Of a stretch of DNA of 64,000 nucleotides, positions 44,314 to 54,232 are shown one piece after another. The translations under genes and the position numbers were made by a program. The stretch lies in contig NZ_CP046176.1 of assembly GCF_013009555.1 (NCBI RefSeq), positions 4,495,501-4,559,500 of the forward strand. The letters are read 5' to 3'. This DNA is from Phocaeicola dorei. GTDB taxonomy: Bacteria > Bacteroidota > Bacteroidia > Bacteroidales > Bacteroidaceae. The notes under the pieces are model-generated. The model worked only from the letters and a program-made list of their open reading frames with translations. It was not told the origin of the DNA and made no database searches. How positions within the stretch are numbered: position 1 is the stretch's first letter; every line of letters starts with the position of its first letter.

Positions 44314-46338
44314 TTATTTTGTCAATTCTTCATCAGCCACTGCTTCTTCCCAATTAGTAAACATCGGAATCGCTTCATCATAGCCGTCATATCCATAATT
44401 TTGCCGCAACCGCGCACCTGTATTAGCAGTAATAGCCGAGTTGGGAATCGGCCAAAACAGATTACGTTTATCTACTTGATAATTCAATTCCTTGTTGGAA
44501 ACAATAGGCCCATGATTGAAAATATTGTAGCGCGTAGTACGCTTATACCAGTAGCTTCCTCCATTCAAATCCGTACCACTCTGCTTATCCCAAGTAGACA
44601 GATTATAAGTTTCTCCCCATTCATCCGGCTGACCACTGCGAGCAAGACACCAAGAAATACGAGTCAATTCAGGCTGTCTCCATTCTTCCAAATACAATTC
44701 CCGAGCACGTTCATCAGCAATGTCACCGATAGTTACAGTAGTAAACATCTTTTTGGCATTAGCACGACGACGAACTACGTTCACATCCTCTGCAGCGCCA
44801 ATCGGGTTACCTTGGTAGAACTTAGCCTCAGCGCGAAGTAAGTAAGTTTCTGCCAAACGGAACAAGTATAGATTACCATTAGACACACTATTGCCCTTGG
44901 TTGCTCCATTAAACTGATTAGCCCCCATATTTTCTTCAGCATTTTGATCAAGTATATATACTTTGTACAATGGGGTCGGGAACCAACTACGAATAGTATC
45001 AGAACAAAGCAAATCCCCTTTTCTCACCAACAAATCACCTGATTCCGGATCATAATAATCTTCTGGTGCATAAAGCATCATGTTTTTCCCATAATAAGCA
45101 GAATTTGGATTATTGTATTTAAGATCCGTCATTTCCATCCAATTACCTATTTCTCGATTATGACGCATATCCTGCCAATCTGTTTCACCATCATAATTCC
45201 AAATGGTCTGATTATAATGATAAGAAGTGCGGAAACAACCAATACCACGTCCCATAGCGCGTACCCAATCTAATTTCGCATCATATTCCCCAGCAGTACG
45301 TGCATAATTATAAGTTGGAGATCCTAAGTTATGAGGATCACGGATAATACCATTACTCCAATGCACACACATAGCTCGCATCTGCGGATAGGAGATGAAA
45401 CCTTCAGCATAATAATTCAAAATAGGCATAATCATTTCCGTATTAGAAGCATCAGTTATATTTACTCCACGATGCAAATCCCAAATTACATTACGTTCTA
45501 CCGGCCATGTTTCCGGATTACCAGAAGAAACATTCGTTCCAAACGGAGCATTCATTAAAGCCAAACCATGATTGTTAATCAAATCGGTAGCTAATTGTTC
45601 AGCTTTCTGATATTCACCTACAACTAAATAACACTTGATAAGCAATTGCTTACATGCTTCTTGGTTGACAGTACCTATATAACCGATCTCTTTCTGTGGA
45701 GACACATGTTTTACAGCGAATTCCAAATCATGCACCAACATTTGGAAGATTGCCTCTTTACTCGTGGATTTATAGTTTTGTTTAGGTACTTCAATCAGCT
45801 TCGTAATTAAAGGTATATCGCCAAACAATAATACACCGTGATAGTAGGCATAGGCGCGATGAAAGTAAGCACGTCCTAAATATTCATCGCGCAAAGTGGG
45901 ATCCAACCCTTCTACTTTACCTACATTGGAGATAATAGTATTTGCAAAAGTCACACTATTCCATGTGCGGTCCCAGAAACGTGACATAGCATTCTCATCC
46001 CCACCACCTTTCATACCGGATGTCGGAGTTATCTTATTGGCAAAATCGTCTTGCATATCGCCCGCATCGGTTTTCCCATACAGACCAATATCTGTCATGA
46101 AATAAAGGGAAGCCATAGGCATCACGTTACCATTTCCGTCCATCAGCATTTCTTTCAAGCCATAATCACACATAGCCAAGGCTGATTGCAAACCAGATTC
46201 TGTTGTGTAAGTATTTTCGGGATTGTAAAACGACAAAGGGTCCTGTTTCAAAAAATCATCCGTACAGCTAACGTTCACCAAAGCAGTCGCAGCCAGTACC
46301 ATACATGCTTTTGTAAATATCATATTGCTTGTTTTCAT
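44314..46338 (-). CDS. SusD/RagB-family lipoprotein, tandem pair 2 (long form)
   Basis: The protein has 674 residues, longer than most SusD proteins (about 500-570). The lipobox is LVNVSC, followed by TDDFLKQDPLSFYNPENTY. Family segments include YLGRAYFHRAYAYYHGVLLF and LYLFRLAETYLLRAEAKFYQ, then IADERARELYLEEWRQPELT and a WPIPNSAITANTGARLRQN-YGY terminus. The extra length lies in the middle, around residues 280-460 (LNYYAEGFISYPQMRAM onward), and probably builds the ligand-binding surface. It pairs with the 1102-residue SusC that ends 16 bases upstream. Confidence 0.93.
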   Translation of the reverse strand: MKTSNMIFTKACMVLAATALVNVSCTDDFLKQDPLSFYNPENTYTTESGLQSALAMCDYGLKEMLMDGNGNVMPMASLYFMTDIGLYGKTDAGDMQDDFANKITPTSGMKGGGDENAMSRFWDRTWNSVTFANTIISNVGKVEGLDPTLRDEYLGRAYFHRAYAYYHGVLLFGDIPLITKLIEVPKQNYKSTSKEAIFQMLVHDLEFAVKHVSPQKEIGYIGTVNQEACKQLLIKCYLVVGEYQKAEQLATDLINNHGLALMNAPFGTNVSSGNPETWPVERNVIWDLHRGVNITDASNTEMIMPILNYYAEGFISYPQMRAMCVHWSNGIIRDPHNLGSPTYNYARTAGEYDAKLDWVRAMGRGIGCFRTSYHYNQTIWNYDGETDWQDMRHNREIGNWMEMTDLKYNNPNSAYYGKNMMLYAPEDYYDPESGDLLVRKGDLLCSDTIRSWFPTPLYKVYILDQNAEENMGANQFNGATKGNSVSNGNLYLFRLAETYLLRAEAKFYQGNPIGAAEDVNVVRRRANAKKMFTTVTIGDIADERARELYLEEWRQPELTRISWCLARSGQPDEWGETYNLSTWDKQSGTDLNGGSYWYKRTTRYNIFNHGPIVSNKELNYQVDKRNLFWPIPNSAITANTGARLRQNYGYDGYDEAIPMFTNWEEAVADEELTK

Positions 46339-46353
46339 AATATTTTTCAGAAA

Positions 46354-49300
46354 TTAGAGTGTTACATTAATACCAAAGTTAAAAGTGCGTGTAGCCAATC
46401 CGCCAGTTTCGGGATCACCATATTCCCAATTATCAAAGGTGCAGACGTTTTTACAACTTGCAGTAAGACGGATGCGGTCTATCATAAATTTCCTAGTCCA
46501 TTTCTGTGGCAAAGTATAACCCAAAGTTATGTCATCCAAACGAACGAAACTACGGTTGTAAACTTTATCTACACCATTAGCCAGCCCCGTATTGGGACCT
46601 GCAGCATTCAAACGACAATAATCATTAGTCGGATTATCAGGAGTCCAATATTTACGAGCTGCCACATTAAAGCCGTTAGTTACCTGTGACCCTCCGTTCT
46701 CCTGATTCAACCAATAACCAGCACGGCTCTTGTGTCCCATATAAGAGTATAATGAAACAGAAAGAGTCAAATCCTTCCACAAAGTGAAATCGTTACGTAA
46801 ATTCCAGTAAACAGGAGGAGCTGTAGTCCCTTGATAAACCTTATCATTATCATTGTAGACAGGTATGCGAGTACCATCTTCCAAAATCCGGTCATCTTCA
46901 GTATAGTGATTCACCACTTTCGGATCACCCGGTTTCTGCCCTACCAAAGCAGCAGAAGCAATGTCTTCAGGAGTATTCTGCCAAACTCCATCGGTTTCAT
47001 AATACCATATAGTACCGATTGCCTGACCGATGAACCAACCATTGGAGGTATCATCCTTCTCTACACCATTCTCGTCATAATCATAGTAGATATGGTTAAT
47101 TTTATTCTTATTAATAGAAAATCCTACGGAAGTATTCCATGTAAAATTCCTATTTTGAATATTTGTAGAATTCAAAGCGATTTCAAAGCCTTGGTTCTGT
47201 ACTTCACCCAAATTGGCCATGATGGAACCGAAACCAGAAAAACTCGGCAAACGCTGGCTCATTATCATGTCTGTTGTTTTCTTCAAATAATAATCCATGT
47301 TAGCAGTAAGTCTTCCATTCAAAAATGAAAAATCCAAACCGATATTCCACGCTTTAGTCTTTTCCCATTCTAAATTAGGTGCAGCCAAACGACTCATATA
47401 AAGTGGATTGACAACGTTCGAGTTACCATTTTGGTAATATACCATACTTCCACCTGCCAGTGACAAATTAGACAACGTAGAGTAAACATCTCCAAATTCA
47501 CGGTTACCATTAGTTCCCCAAGACAAACGCAACTTACCCATATCCATCCAATCGTGAGCATCAGACATAAAGTTTTCTTCAGAGAATACCCAGCTAAGCC
47601 CAACAGATCCAAAGTTACCCCAAGGATTATTAGAACCGAAACCGGAATAACCGTCACGACGGAATGTTCCTGTAAACATATAACGATCCTTGAAGCTATA
47701 GAATAAACGCCCCAAATAGGAAGCAGCAGTATAATGAGTATCATTAGTACTAAAGCCACTCTGAGTCTTGTTAGCCCCTTGCGTATAATGGAAACCTAGA
47801 GCATCACTCGGCGTGATGTTACGTGCATTAACATTGTCACTCCAATATCGGTGTTCTTCAGCCTCTTGTACTAAGGTTGCGGTGAAATGATGCTCGCCAA
47901 ATATCTTGTCCCATGTAATGGTGTTGTTCAAATTCCAATCAAAATTTTTCGACCAACCACGATTCACACCTCGATCAGCAGCAGATGCATTAGGCAAATC
48001 AGCAGACATCCAATAACGGTCATAGAACCACTGATAACGAGGAGCAATATTGAATTGATAAGAAAAACCTGCTGGCAAAGTAATTTTTGCATTAAAAATA
48101 GTATTTAATACGGTATACCCCTTTTCCAAATCGTAATACTGACGATCAAAGTAGTAATTGTACCCACCATTGGTAGGCAAACCAGACATAGGATATTGCT
48201 CATAATTACCATTGTTATCATACATGGAAGCATATGGAGAATTACGCAACATATTATTATCCCAATAATTACTTCCAAGAGATACTTGAATATCTCCATC
48301 CGAACGGTCCTGGAAATTAACATTCGCTCCTACCTCCAACCAATCTGTAATCTTCGCATTGATTTTCATGTTAGAACGGAAAGCATTGTATTCATTACCC
48401 TGTACAGCTCCTTCATTATTAATGTAACCTAATGAAAAGTAATAATTCACACGTTCAGTAGCTCCCGAAATACTTGCATTATAATCTTGATTGAAACCAG
48501 TGCGGAAAGTAGCATCATTCCAATCAACCATACGACCATTCAAAAAATTTTCCATCATCATCGGAGAATTATTGAATTCTAAACGACGGGCAAACAGACC
48601 AAGCATGGATTCACTTTCACTAAGACCAATACCACTGACACCTATATTGGAAGCCCATGCTTTCTGTTCTGCTTCTGTCAAGGTACGGGGGTCATCATAA
48701 TAACCAGCTGGATATAACAAATTACCACTACCATCTTTTGCTTGATAGTAGTCATACAAACCATCCTCACCCTGTCCATACGTATAATACATTTTACGCC
48801 AGTCCTGATGAAATTTCAAATAACCAGCCGCATCAAAATAATCGCGATAATCTGATTTTCTAGAAACCGAAAGATTAGCACCTACATTAATAACCGGCTT
48901 ACCCTCCTTACCTTTCTTTGTCGTGATAATAATGACACCGGCAGCAGCTTTAGCACCATAAATAGCAGCAGAAGAAGCATCCTTCAACACATCAATTTGT
49001 GCAATATCATCAGGATTAATTTCAGAAAGTTCACCATAAAAAGCCATACCGTCCAATACAATCATTGGGCTTGCATTGGTACCTAAAGAATTCTGTCCAC
49101 GTAGCAAAATAGAAGCATCACTACCTTTAGCCGATGCATCATAACCTATTTGCAATCCTGGTGTACCGCGCAAAACATCTTGAACAGAAGTCGGATTTTG
49201 ATCAGCAATCTTGGAAGGGTTAATTTGTACTACCGAACCTGTCAAGTCTTTCTTACGCATTGTACCGTAACCTACCACTACCACTTCTTCCAACATTTCG

Positions 49301-49662
49301 CTGTCCTCAATCAATGTTAAATTTATTGGTTGTCCTGCTACAGTTTTCATTTCTATCGTCTTATAACCAATATAAGAGATTATTAGTGTAGTGCCAGGAA
49401 TTACATTCAACGTAAATCTACCATCAAAATCGGTAATTGTACCATTCGTAGTCCCCTTCTCTAGCACACTAGCACCAATTACAGGTTCCCCCGTAGCATC
49501 TTTAATAACTCCTGAAACGGATTGTTTTTGTTGCTGAGCAGTTTGAGCAAAAATCATAATCTCTTCAGCCATAACACTAATTGGCTGAGTTACAATGAAA
49601 CCTGTGCAAAGCAGCAAGGCCATCATAGCCTTTCGATTTCTTTTAAACGAATTTTCTTTCAT
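46354..49662 (-). CDS. SusC/RagA-family transporter, tandem pair 2
   Basis: The protein has 1102 residues. The signal (MKENSFKRNRKAMMALLLCTG) and sandwich (SVSGVIKDATGEPVIGASVL) closely resemble those of tandem pair 1, followed by EEVVVVGYGTMRKKDLTGSV. The plug has MIVLDGMAFYGELSEINPDD, and the barrel is about 70 residues longer than in pair 1, ending in RTFNFGINVTL. It has no STN domain. The HTCS gene is transcribed divergently from the same 318-base region, and the promoter has the shared operator (site B). Direct HTCS control is therefore most likely here. Confidence 0.95.
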   Translation of the reverse strand: MKENSFKRNRKAMMALLLCTGFIVTQPISVMAEEIMIFAQTAQQQKQSVSGVIKDATGEPVIGASVLEKGTTNGTITDFDGRFTLNVIPGTTLIISYIGYKTIEMKTVAGQPINLTLIEDSEMLEEVVVVGYGTMRKKDLTGSVVQINPSKIADQNPTSVQDVLRGTPGLQIGYDASAKGSDASILLRGQNSLGTNASPMIVLDGMAFYGELSEINPDDIAQIDVLKDASSAAIYGAKAAAGVIIITTKKGKEGKPVINVGANLSVSRKSDYRDYFDAAGYLKFHQDWRKMYYTYGQGEDGLYDYYQAKDGSGNLLYPAGYYDDPRTLTEAEQKAWASNIGVSGIGLSESESMLGLFARRLEFNNSPMMMENFLNGRMVDWNDATFRTGFNQDYNASISGATERVNYYFSLGYINNEGAVQGNEYNAFRSNMKINAKITDWLEVGANVNFQDRSDGDIQVSLGSNYWDNNMLRNSPYASMYDNNGNYEQYPMSGLPTNGGYNYYFDRQYYDLEKGYTVLNTIFNAKITLPAGFSYQFNIAPRYQWFYDRYWMSADLPNASAADRGVNRGWSKNFDWNLNNTITWDKIFGEHHFTATLVQEAEEHRYWSDNVNARNITPSDALGFHYTQGANKTQSGFSTNDTHYTAASYLGRLFYSFKDRYMFTGTFRRDGYSGFGSNNPWGNFGSVGLSWVFSEENFMSDAHDWMDMGKLRLSWGTNGNREFGDVYSTLSNLSLAGGSMVYYQNGNSNVVNPLYMSRLAAPNLEWEKTKAWNIGLDFSFLNGRLTANMDYYLKKTTDMIMSQRLPSFSGFGSIMANLGEVQNQGFEIALNSTNIQNRNFTWNTSVGFSINKNKINHIYYDYDENGVEKDDTSNGWFIGQAIGTIWYYETDGVWQNTPEDIASAALVGQKPGDPKVVNHYTEDDRILEDGTRIPVYNDNDKVYQGTTAPPVYWNLRNDFTLWKDLTLSVSLYSYMGHKSRAGYWLNQENGGSQVTNGFNVAARKYWTPDNPTNDYCRLNAAGPNTGLANGVDKVYNRSFVRLDDITLGYTLPQKWTRKFMIDRIRLTASCKNVCTFDNWEYGDPETGGLATRTFNFGINVTL

Positions 49663-49815
49663 CGTCTTTCTTTTATAATTAGATTTAATTAAGGTAATAA
49701 ACTCTCATTCCTAACTCCGAATTGTATATAAAGGCATCCGGACCAAACCTGCAAAGAACCTAAGTCTATGTTTTCATAAGCATTAGAATTTTTAATCTGT
49801 TTTATTTTCCTGAGA

Positions 49816-49883
49816 CAAATATAAAAATATTATAAAAGACAAGTAGAGAAAAACTGAGCAAGAAGGATATAAAAATCGTTCAT
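49816..49883 (-). promoter_or_regulatory. Shared operator/promoter module, site B (susC pair 2, next to HTCS)
   Basis: The minus-strand -7 box TATATTTG lies at 49816-49823. On the plus strand GCAAGAAGGATAT starts at 49858 and CGTTCAT is at 49877-49883, 54 bases from the -7 box. CGTTCATAACG also forms part of a local imperfect palindrome (49871-49894). It lies in the divergent susC/HTCS region, so it is the reference site for inferring which regulator binds the module. Confidence 0.65.
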
Positions 49884-49951
49884 AACGAGTTTTTAGTTGT
49901 CGTATGCTGAATATGTCATGTACATTAACAGAAATATTTTAGAAAATACTA

Positions 49952-49959
49952 TATATTTG
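49952..49959 (+). promoter_or_regulatory. Promoter -7 box of the HTCS gene
   Basis: TATATTTG matches TAnnTTTG exactly and lies 21 bases before the HTCS start codon, giving a very short leader. It is 68 bases beyond site B, so binding at site B might also affect this promoter. Confidence 0.6.
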
Positions 49960-49980
49960 TACTCATAAAAGTACCTTTAT

Positions 49981-52900
49981 ATGAAACACACATATTCATT
50001 TTCAATCTCATTATTATTAAGTCTTATTTATCTGTTCCATGCATCTGCACAACCTTATGTTATCAAACGCCTGGGAGTGGAAGACGGTATGTCCAGCAAT
50101 TATGTAGTCAGTGTCACTCAAGATAAAAAGGGTTACTTATGGATAGCAACCGAATCTGGTCTTAACAGGTTTGATGGACGTCAATTCAACATCTATACCA
50201 AGAATAATTCAGGATTAAGTGGTAACGAACTGAATGTCGTACTTGCAGACCCCTATGAAAACAAAGTCTGGATAGGCACACAACGAGATGGACTTTGTTA
50301 TTTTGATTATGAAACAGAAACCATATCACGCATTCCTGCCACGGGCAATTATATGCTCAGTAATGATATCACAGACTTATCTGTTGCTACCGACAGCGGC
50401 TTATGGATCACACATTATCATTTCGGAGTTGATTACTATGATCGGAAAACCAAATTGTTTACCCCCTATTCTTCTAAGAATGTAAAAGGTCTGGAAGGTA
50501 ATAACTGGGTATCAAAAGAGGACGGTAACGGCAATCTGTACATTGGCCATCATCTCAGAGGATTAAGCATTGTATCCCTTAAAGACCGTACTGCAAAAAA
50601 TTATCAGCATGACCCCAATAATCCTTATAGCATTCCCGATAATGAAGTACGCGCTCTATGCATAGACAAGAATAAGAACGTATGGGTAGGCACCAACAAC
50701 GGTCTGGCACTTTTCAATCCGCAAAGCGAAAAATTCATCACATTCAAACACATAGAAGGAAATGAAAACTCATTATTGTCAGATCAGATTCTTGATATCA
50801 AACAAATGAAAGACGGCACTCTATGGATATGTACCAACATGGGAGGAGTGAGTATTCTCAATCTCAGGGAAAATACATTTATATCTCCAGAAAAGATTAC
50901 ATTCTCCAATATTACGGTAACGAATGACAACCATGGATTATCCGGACCCAATGCACGAAGCATCATACAAGATTCATTCGGAAATATTTGGATTGGCAAC
51001 TACCGCGGTGGAGTGGATTTTATCAGTTATGCACAGCCATTATTCAACACCATTGCCTATACTATTGAAAAACAAGGTAAGATCAATAATAAACAAGTAT
51101 GGGGATTATGGGCAGATAATCACCAAATATGGCTGGGAGGAGAAGGTGAATTAGGAATTTATGAAAAAGGAAAGAAAACCAAAAACTTCTCTTTACACGA
51201 ATGCCGGCTGCACCCACAAACACATATCAATGTGATTTACCAAGACAAACAAGAACGACTGTGGCTAGGCACTTATAAAAATGGCATATTGCTTTATACT
51301 CCCAAAGACGGACGTATCACCCGCATAGGAGATAAAGGCTCGGAGTTCCTCGATATCTGCTCCTTCAGTGAGGATATAAACGGCAAGATATGGATAGGTA
51401 CCCAAACGGGAATTTATTCTTATTTTAATAACCAATTGTCGTACGAGAAAGAATTAAACGCCCAGTTACCCGATATTATGGTACACGGTATCATACGGGA
51501 CAAAAACGGGAAATTATGGGTAGGAACATTCGGCAAAGGAGTATGTGTGTTTGATGAAGATGATAAAAAGCTTTATAATTTCACAACAGACCATTCATTT
51601 CCATCCAATGCCGTGAATTATATGATGGAAGATTCTCGCAAACGCATTCTTGTTGCCACCCGGGAAGGTATTATTATTTTTAAAGATGTAAGTCAACCTA
51701 ATGTCTTTGTGTCATTCGGTGCAAAGGAAGGTTTGGAAAACACACAGGTACGTGCCATACAGGAAGACCATGACGGCTATATATGGATAAGCACCAATGG
51801 TGGCATTTCTCGTCTAGATGAAAAAAACAAAAGATTCTACAATTATAATTATCATGACGGTATACCTATGGGTGATTTCATGGATGGTTCCACTTGCATC
51901 ACTCCAGACGGTACTCTGTTTTTCGGCTCCCAAAACGGGGCATGTTATTTCAATCCGCGTGAACTATCATCACCACGCGAAGTTTCCCCTGTTACCATCA
52001 CCCAATTCTTTATCTATAATAAACAGACAGAAAGCAGGGATACCCGGTTACCGGTTCCAATCAGTAACAGAATTGTTGAGCTACCTTATAATCAAAACAC
52101 TTTCAACATATCTTTCAATGTGTTGGATTATACACAAAGTTCACAAGTAGAATTTTCATATATGCTGGAAGGACTTGAGAATGCATGGTACAGCACCCAA
52201 GGAGATAATCAGGTCACCTTCCGTAACATACCGCACGGCAACTATGTGTTTAAAGTGAAAACCCGATTTCGCAATCAGGAATGGAACGAGAATGCAGCAC
52301 AACTGACAGTGGTAATTGCTCCTCCCCTTTGGCTTACCTGGTATGCCAAATTGGGTTATGTCATATTGTTTATCTTCGCATTATATGCATTGCTCCGTTT
52401 TTATAAACGTAAACTGGACTTAGAGAGTTCACTGGAAGTGGAGCGCAAGCAAAGTCTGAACAAACAAGAACTGAATGAAGAACGCCTGCGCTTCTACACC
52501 AACATCACCCATGAACTGCGTACTCCGCTCACGCTGATTCTAGGTCCATTGGAAGACCTGTTGAGTGATGCCACCCTGTCTCCCAAACACGCCAACAAAA
52601 TCAGCATCATTCATGATAGCGCCACCCGTCTGCTGAATCTGATAAACCGCATACTGGAATTCCGCAAGACCGAGACCCAGAACCGTAAATTATCTGTGGC
52701 CAAGGGAGATCTGGGACAATTGGTACAGGAAGTGGGATTACGTTACAAAGAGTTGAATCCCAATAACAAGGTAAATTATCACATTCATATCGAAACAGAA
52801 GATACGGAAATCTTCTATGACGCGGACATGATCACCATCATACTGGACAACCTGATGAGCAATGCTGCCAAATATACTTCCGAGGGAGATATCACCTTAT

Positions 52901-54015
52901 CACTCCGTTCAGTAGAAGAGAACCAGATAAAATACACGGAAATCAGTGTCAGTGATACCGGCCATGGCATTGACGCCGAAGCGTTACCACACATTTTCGA
53001 TCGCTATTATCAGGCAAAAAGCAAATATCAGGCATCGGGTTCGGGCATCGGGCTTGCTCTGGTCAAAGGTTTGAGCGAATTGCACGAAGGAATCCTGAAA
53101 GTAGAAAGCGCAGTGGATACGGGAACCACATTCACGCTGCGCCTGCTCACCGAGAATACGTATCCCAACGCTATCCATGCCCAACATGATATGGAAAAGA
53201 AGCCGATGGATGCAGAGGAAACCACCATTACCGATACACCAACCGAAAATCATCCCATTGTACTGGTGGTAGAGGACAATGCCGACATACGGGAATACAT
53301 CCGGAGCTCTTTTACAGATATCTATGAAGTAATCACTGCCAAGGATGGTAAAGAAGGCTGGGAACTGGCACAGGCACGAATTCCCAATATCATTGTCAGT
53401 GATATCATGATGCCGGTCATGGACGGTATCGAACTTTGCAAGCGAATAAAAGAGGATATGCGCACCAGCCATATCCCTGTAATCTTACTGACGGCTAAAG
53501 ATTCTTTACAAGACAAGGAAGAAGGATATGCATCCGGAGCAGATTCCTATCTTACCAAACCGTTCAGTGCCAAGCTACTGCACAGTCGCATCAACAATCT
53601 GTTGGAAACCCGTAAGAAAATAGCCTCTTTGCTGGCACTGGCCGATACGCAGCCCAAACAGGAAAGTGCCGTGAGTTCGTTAAACAAACTGGATAATGAA
53701 TTCTTGCAGAAAATCACGCAAATAATCGAAGAGAATCTGGAAATGGAAAAGATGGATATCGCTTTCATTGCCGACAAGATGTGCATGAGTCACTCCACCC
53801 TTTACCGCAAGATAAAAGGACTGACAGATATGTCCGCCAACGAATTTATCCGTAAGGTAAAAATGCGCAAGGGAGTGGAACTGCTGATGTCCGGACAATA
53901 TACTATTTCAGAAATAGCCTATATGATAGGATTCAGCAGTGTGGCCTATTTCCGCCAATGTTTCAAGGACGAATACGGAATGTCGCCTTCGGATTATGTG
54001 AAACAGAAACAGTAG
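49981..54015 (+). CDS. Hybrid two-component system regulator (HTCS)
   Basis: The protein has 1344 residues and contains the complete HTCS layout. A signal peptide (1-23) is followed by a periplasmic two-component-regulator propeller (about 25-680) with repeats such as GYLWIATESGLNRFDG and GKLWVGTFGKGVCVFDED. Then come a Y_Y_Y domain (about 690-775) and a transmembrane helix (about 785-805). Cytoplasmic parts are HisKA with phospho-accepting His844 in YTNITHELRTPLTLIL, HATPase with NLMSNAAKYTSEG, a receiver with Asp1141 in IIVSDIMMPVMDG, and an AraC-type helix-turn-helix at the end (MSHSTLYRKIKGLTDMSANE). It senses an oligosaccharide in the periplasm and activates PUL genes. It is divergent from susC pair 2, and I infer that it binds the shared operator module. 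Confidence 0.96.
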   Translation: MKHTYSFSISLLLSLIYLFHASAQPYVIKRLGVEDGMSSNYVVSVTQDKKGYLWIATESGLNRFDGRQFNIYTKNNSGLSGNELNVVLADPYENKVWIGTQRDGLCYFDYETETISRIPATGNYMLSNDITDLSVATDSGLWITHYHFGVDYYDRKTKLFTPYSSKNVKGLEGNNWVSKEDGNGNLYIGHHLRGLSIVSLKDRTAKNYQHDPNNPYSIPDNEVRALCIDKNKNVWVGTNNGLALFNPQSEKFITFKHIEGNENSLLSDQILDIKQMKDGTLWICTNMGGVSILNLRENTFISPEKITFSNITVTNDNHGLSGPNARSIIQDSFGNIWIGNYRGGVDFISYAQPLFNTIAYTIEKQGKINNKQVWGLWADNHQIWLGGEGELGIYEKGKKTKNFSLHECRLHPQTHINVIYQDKQERLWLGTYKNGILLYTPKDGRITRIGDKGSEFLDICSFSEDINGKIWIGTQTGIYSYFNNQLSYEKELNAQLPDIMVHGIIRDKNGKLWVGTFGKGVCVFDEDDKKLYNFTTDHSFPSNAVNYMMEDSRKRILVATREGIIIFKDVSQPNVFVSFGAKEGLENTQVRAIQEDHDGYIWISTNGGISRLDEKNKRFYNYNYHDGIPMGDFMDGSTCITPDGTLFFGSQNGACYFNPRELSSPREVSPVTITQFFIYNKQTESRDTRLPVPISNRIVELPYNQNTFNISFNVLDYTQSSQVEFSYMLEGLENAWYSTQGDNQVTFRNIPHGNYVFKVKTRFRNQEWNENAAQLTVVIAPPLWLTWYAKLGYVILFIFALYALLRFYKRKLDLESSLEVERKQSLNKQELNEERLRFYTNITHELRTPLTLILGPLEDLLSDATLSPKHANKISIIHDSATRLLNLINRILEFRKTETQNRKLSVAKGDLGQLVQEVGLRYKELNPNNKVNYHIHIETEDTEIFYDADMITIILDNLMSNAAKYTSEGDITLSLRSVEENQIKYTEISVSDTGHGIDAEALPHIFDRYYQAKSKYQASGSGIGLALVKGLSELHEGILKVESAVDTGTTFTLRLLTENTYPNAIHAQHDMEKKPMDAEETTITDTPTENHPIVLVVEDNADIREYIRSSFTDIYEVITAKDGKEGWELAQARIPNIIVSDIMMPVMDGIELCKRIKEDMRTSHIPVILLTAKDSLQDKEEGYASGADSYLTKPFSAKLLHSRINNLLETRKKIASLLALADTQPKQESAVSSLNKLDNEFLQKITQIIEENLEMEKMDIAFIADKMCMSHSTLYRKIKGLTDMSANEFIRKVKMRKGVELLMSGQYTISEIAYMIGFSSVAYFRQCFKDEYGMSPSDYVKQKQ

Positions 54016-54089
54016 ACTCCCCGGCGGATTCTGATCATTGCTTGGAATCATCCTGAACAGTTCTTCTTTAGAGTTTTATATTTCTGCTG

Positions 54090-54141
54090 CCACTGCTACC
54101 ACCCTTCCTGCTGAAATGCCAATGAAAAGTGGTAGCAGTGG
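54090..54141. terminator. Perfect inverted repeat between HTCS and the DUF3810 gene
   Basis: Thirteen-base arms CCACTGCTACCAC (54090-54102) and GTGGTAGCAGTGG (54129-54141) are exact inverted copies with a 26-base spacer. They lie in the gap between two converging genes, 75 bases after the HTCS stop codon. No clean U-tract follows on either strand, but a two-sided terminator is the simplest reading. Confidence 0.6.
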
Positions 54142-54232
54142 AGCAACAATATAAAGCTCGTTTGTTGTAGAACTCTTGGATCAAGTTATAACTGTCACAA
54201 TCGAATTCAAGTCCAGCCTGAACATTCTGTTT

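Noticed and set aside
43913..49980. Possible invertible promoter or SusCD shufflon at the tandem pairs
   Set aside because: No recombinase gene and no inverted repeat pair flanking a promoter were found; the similarity between the susC genes is in direct orientation.
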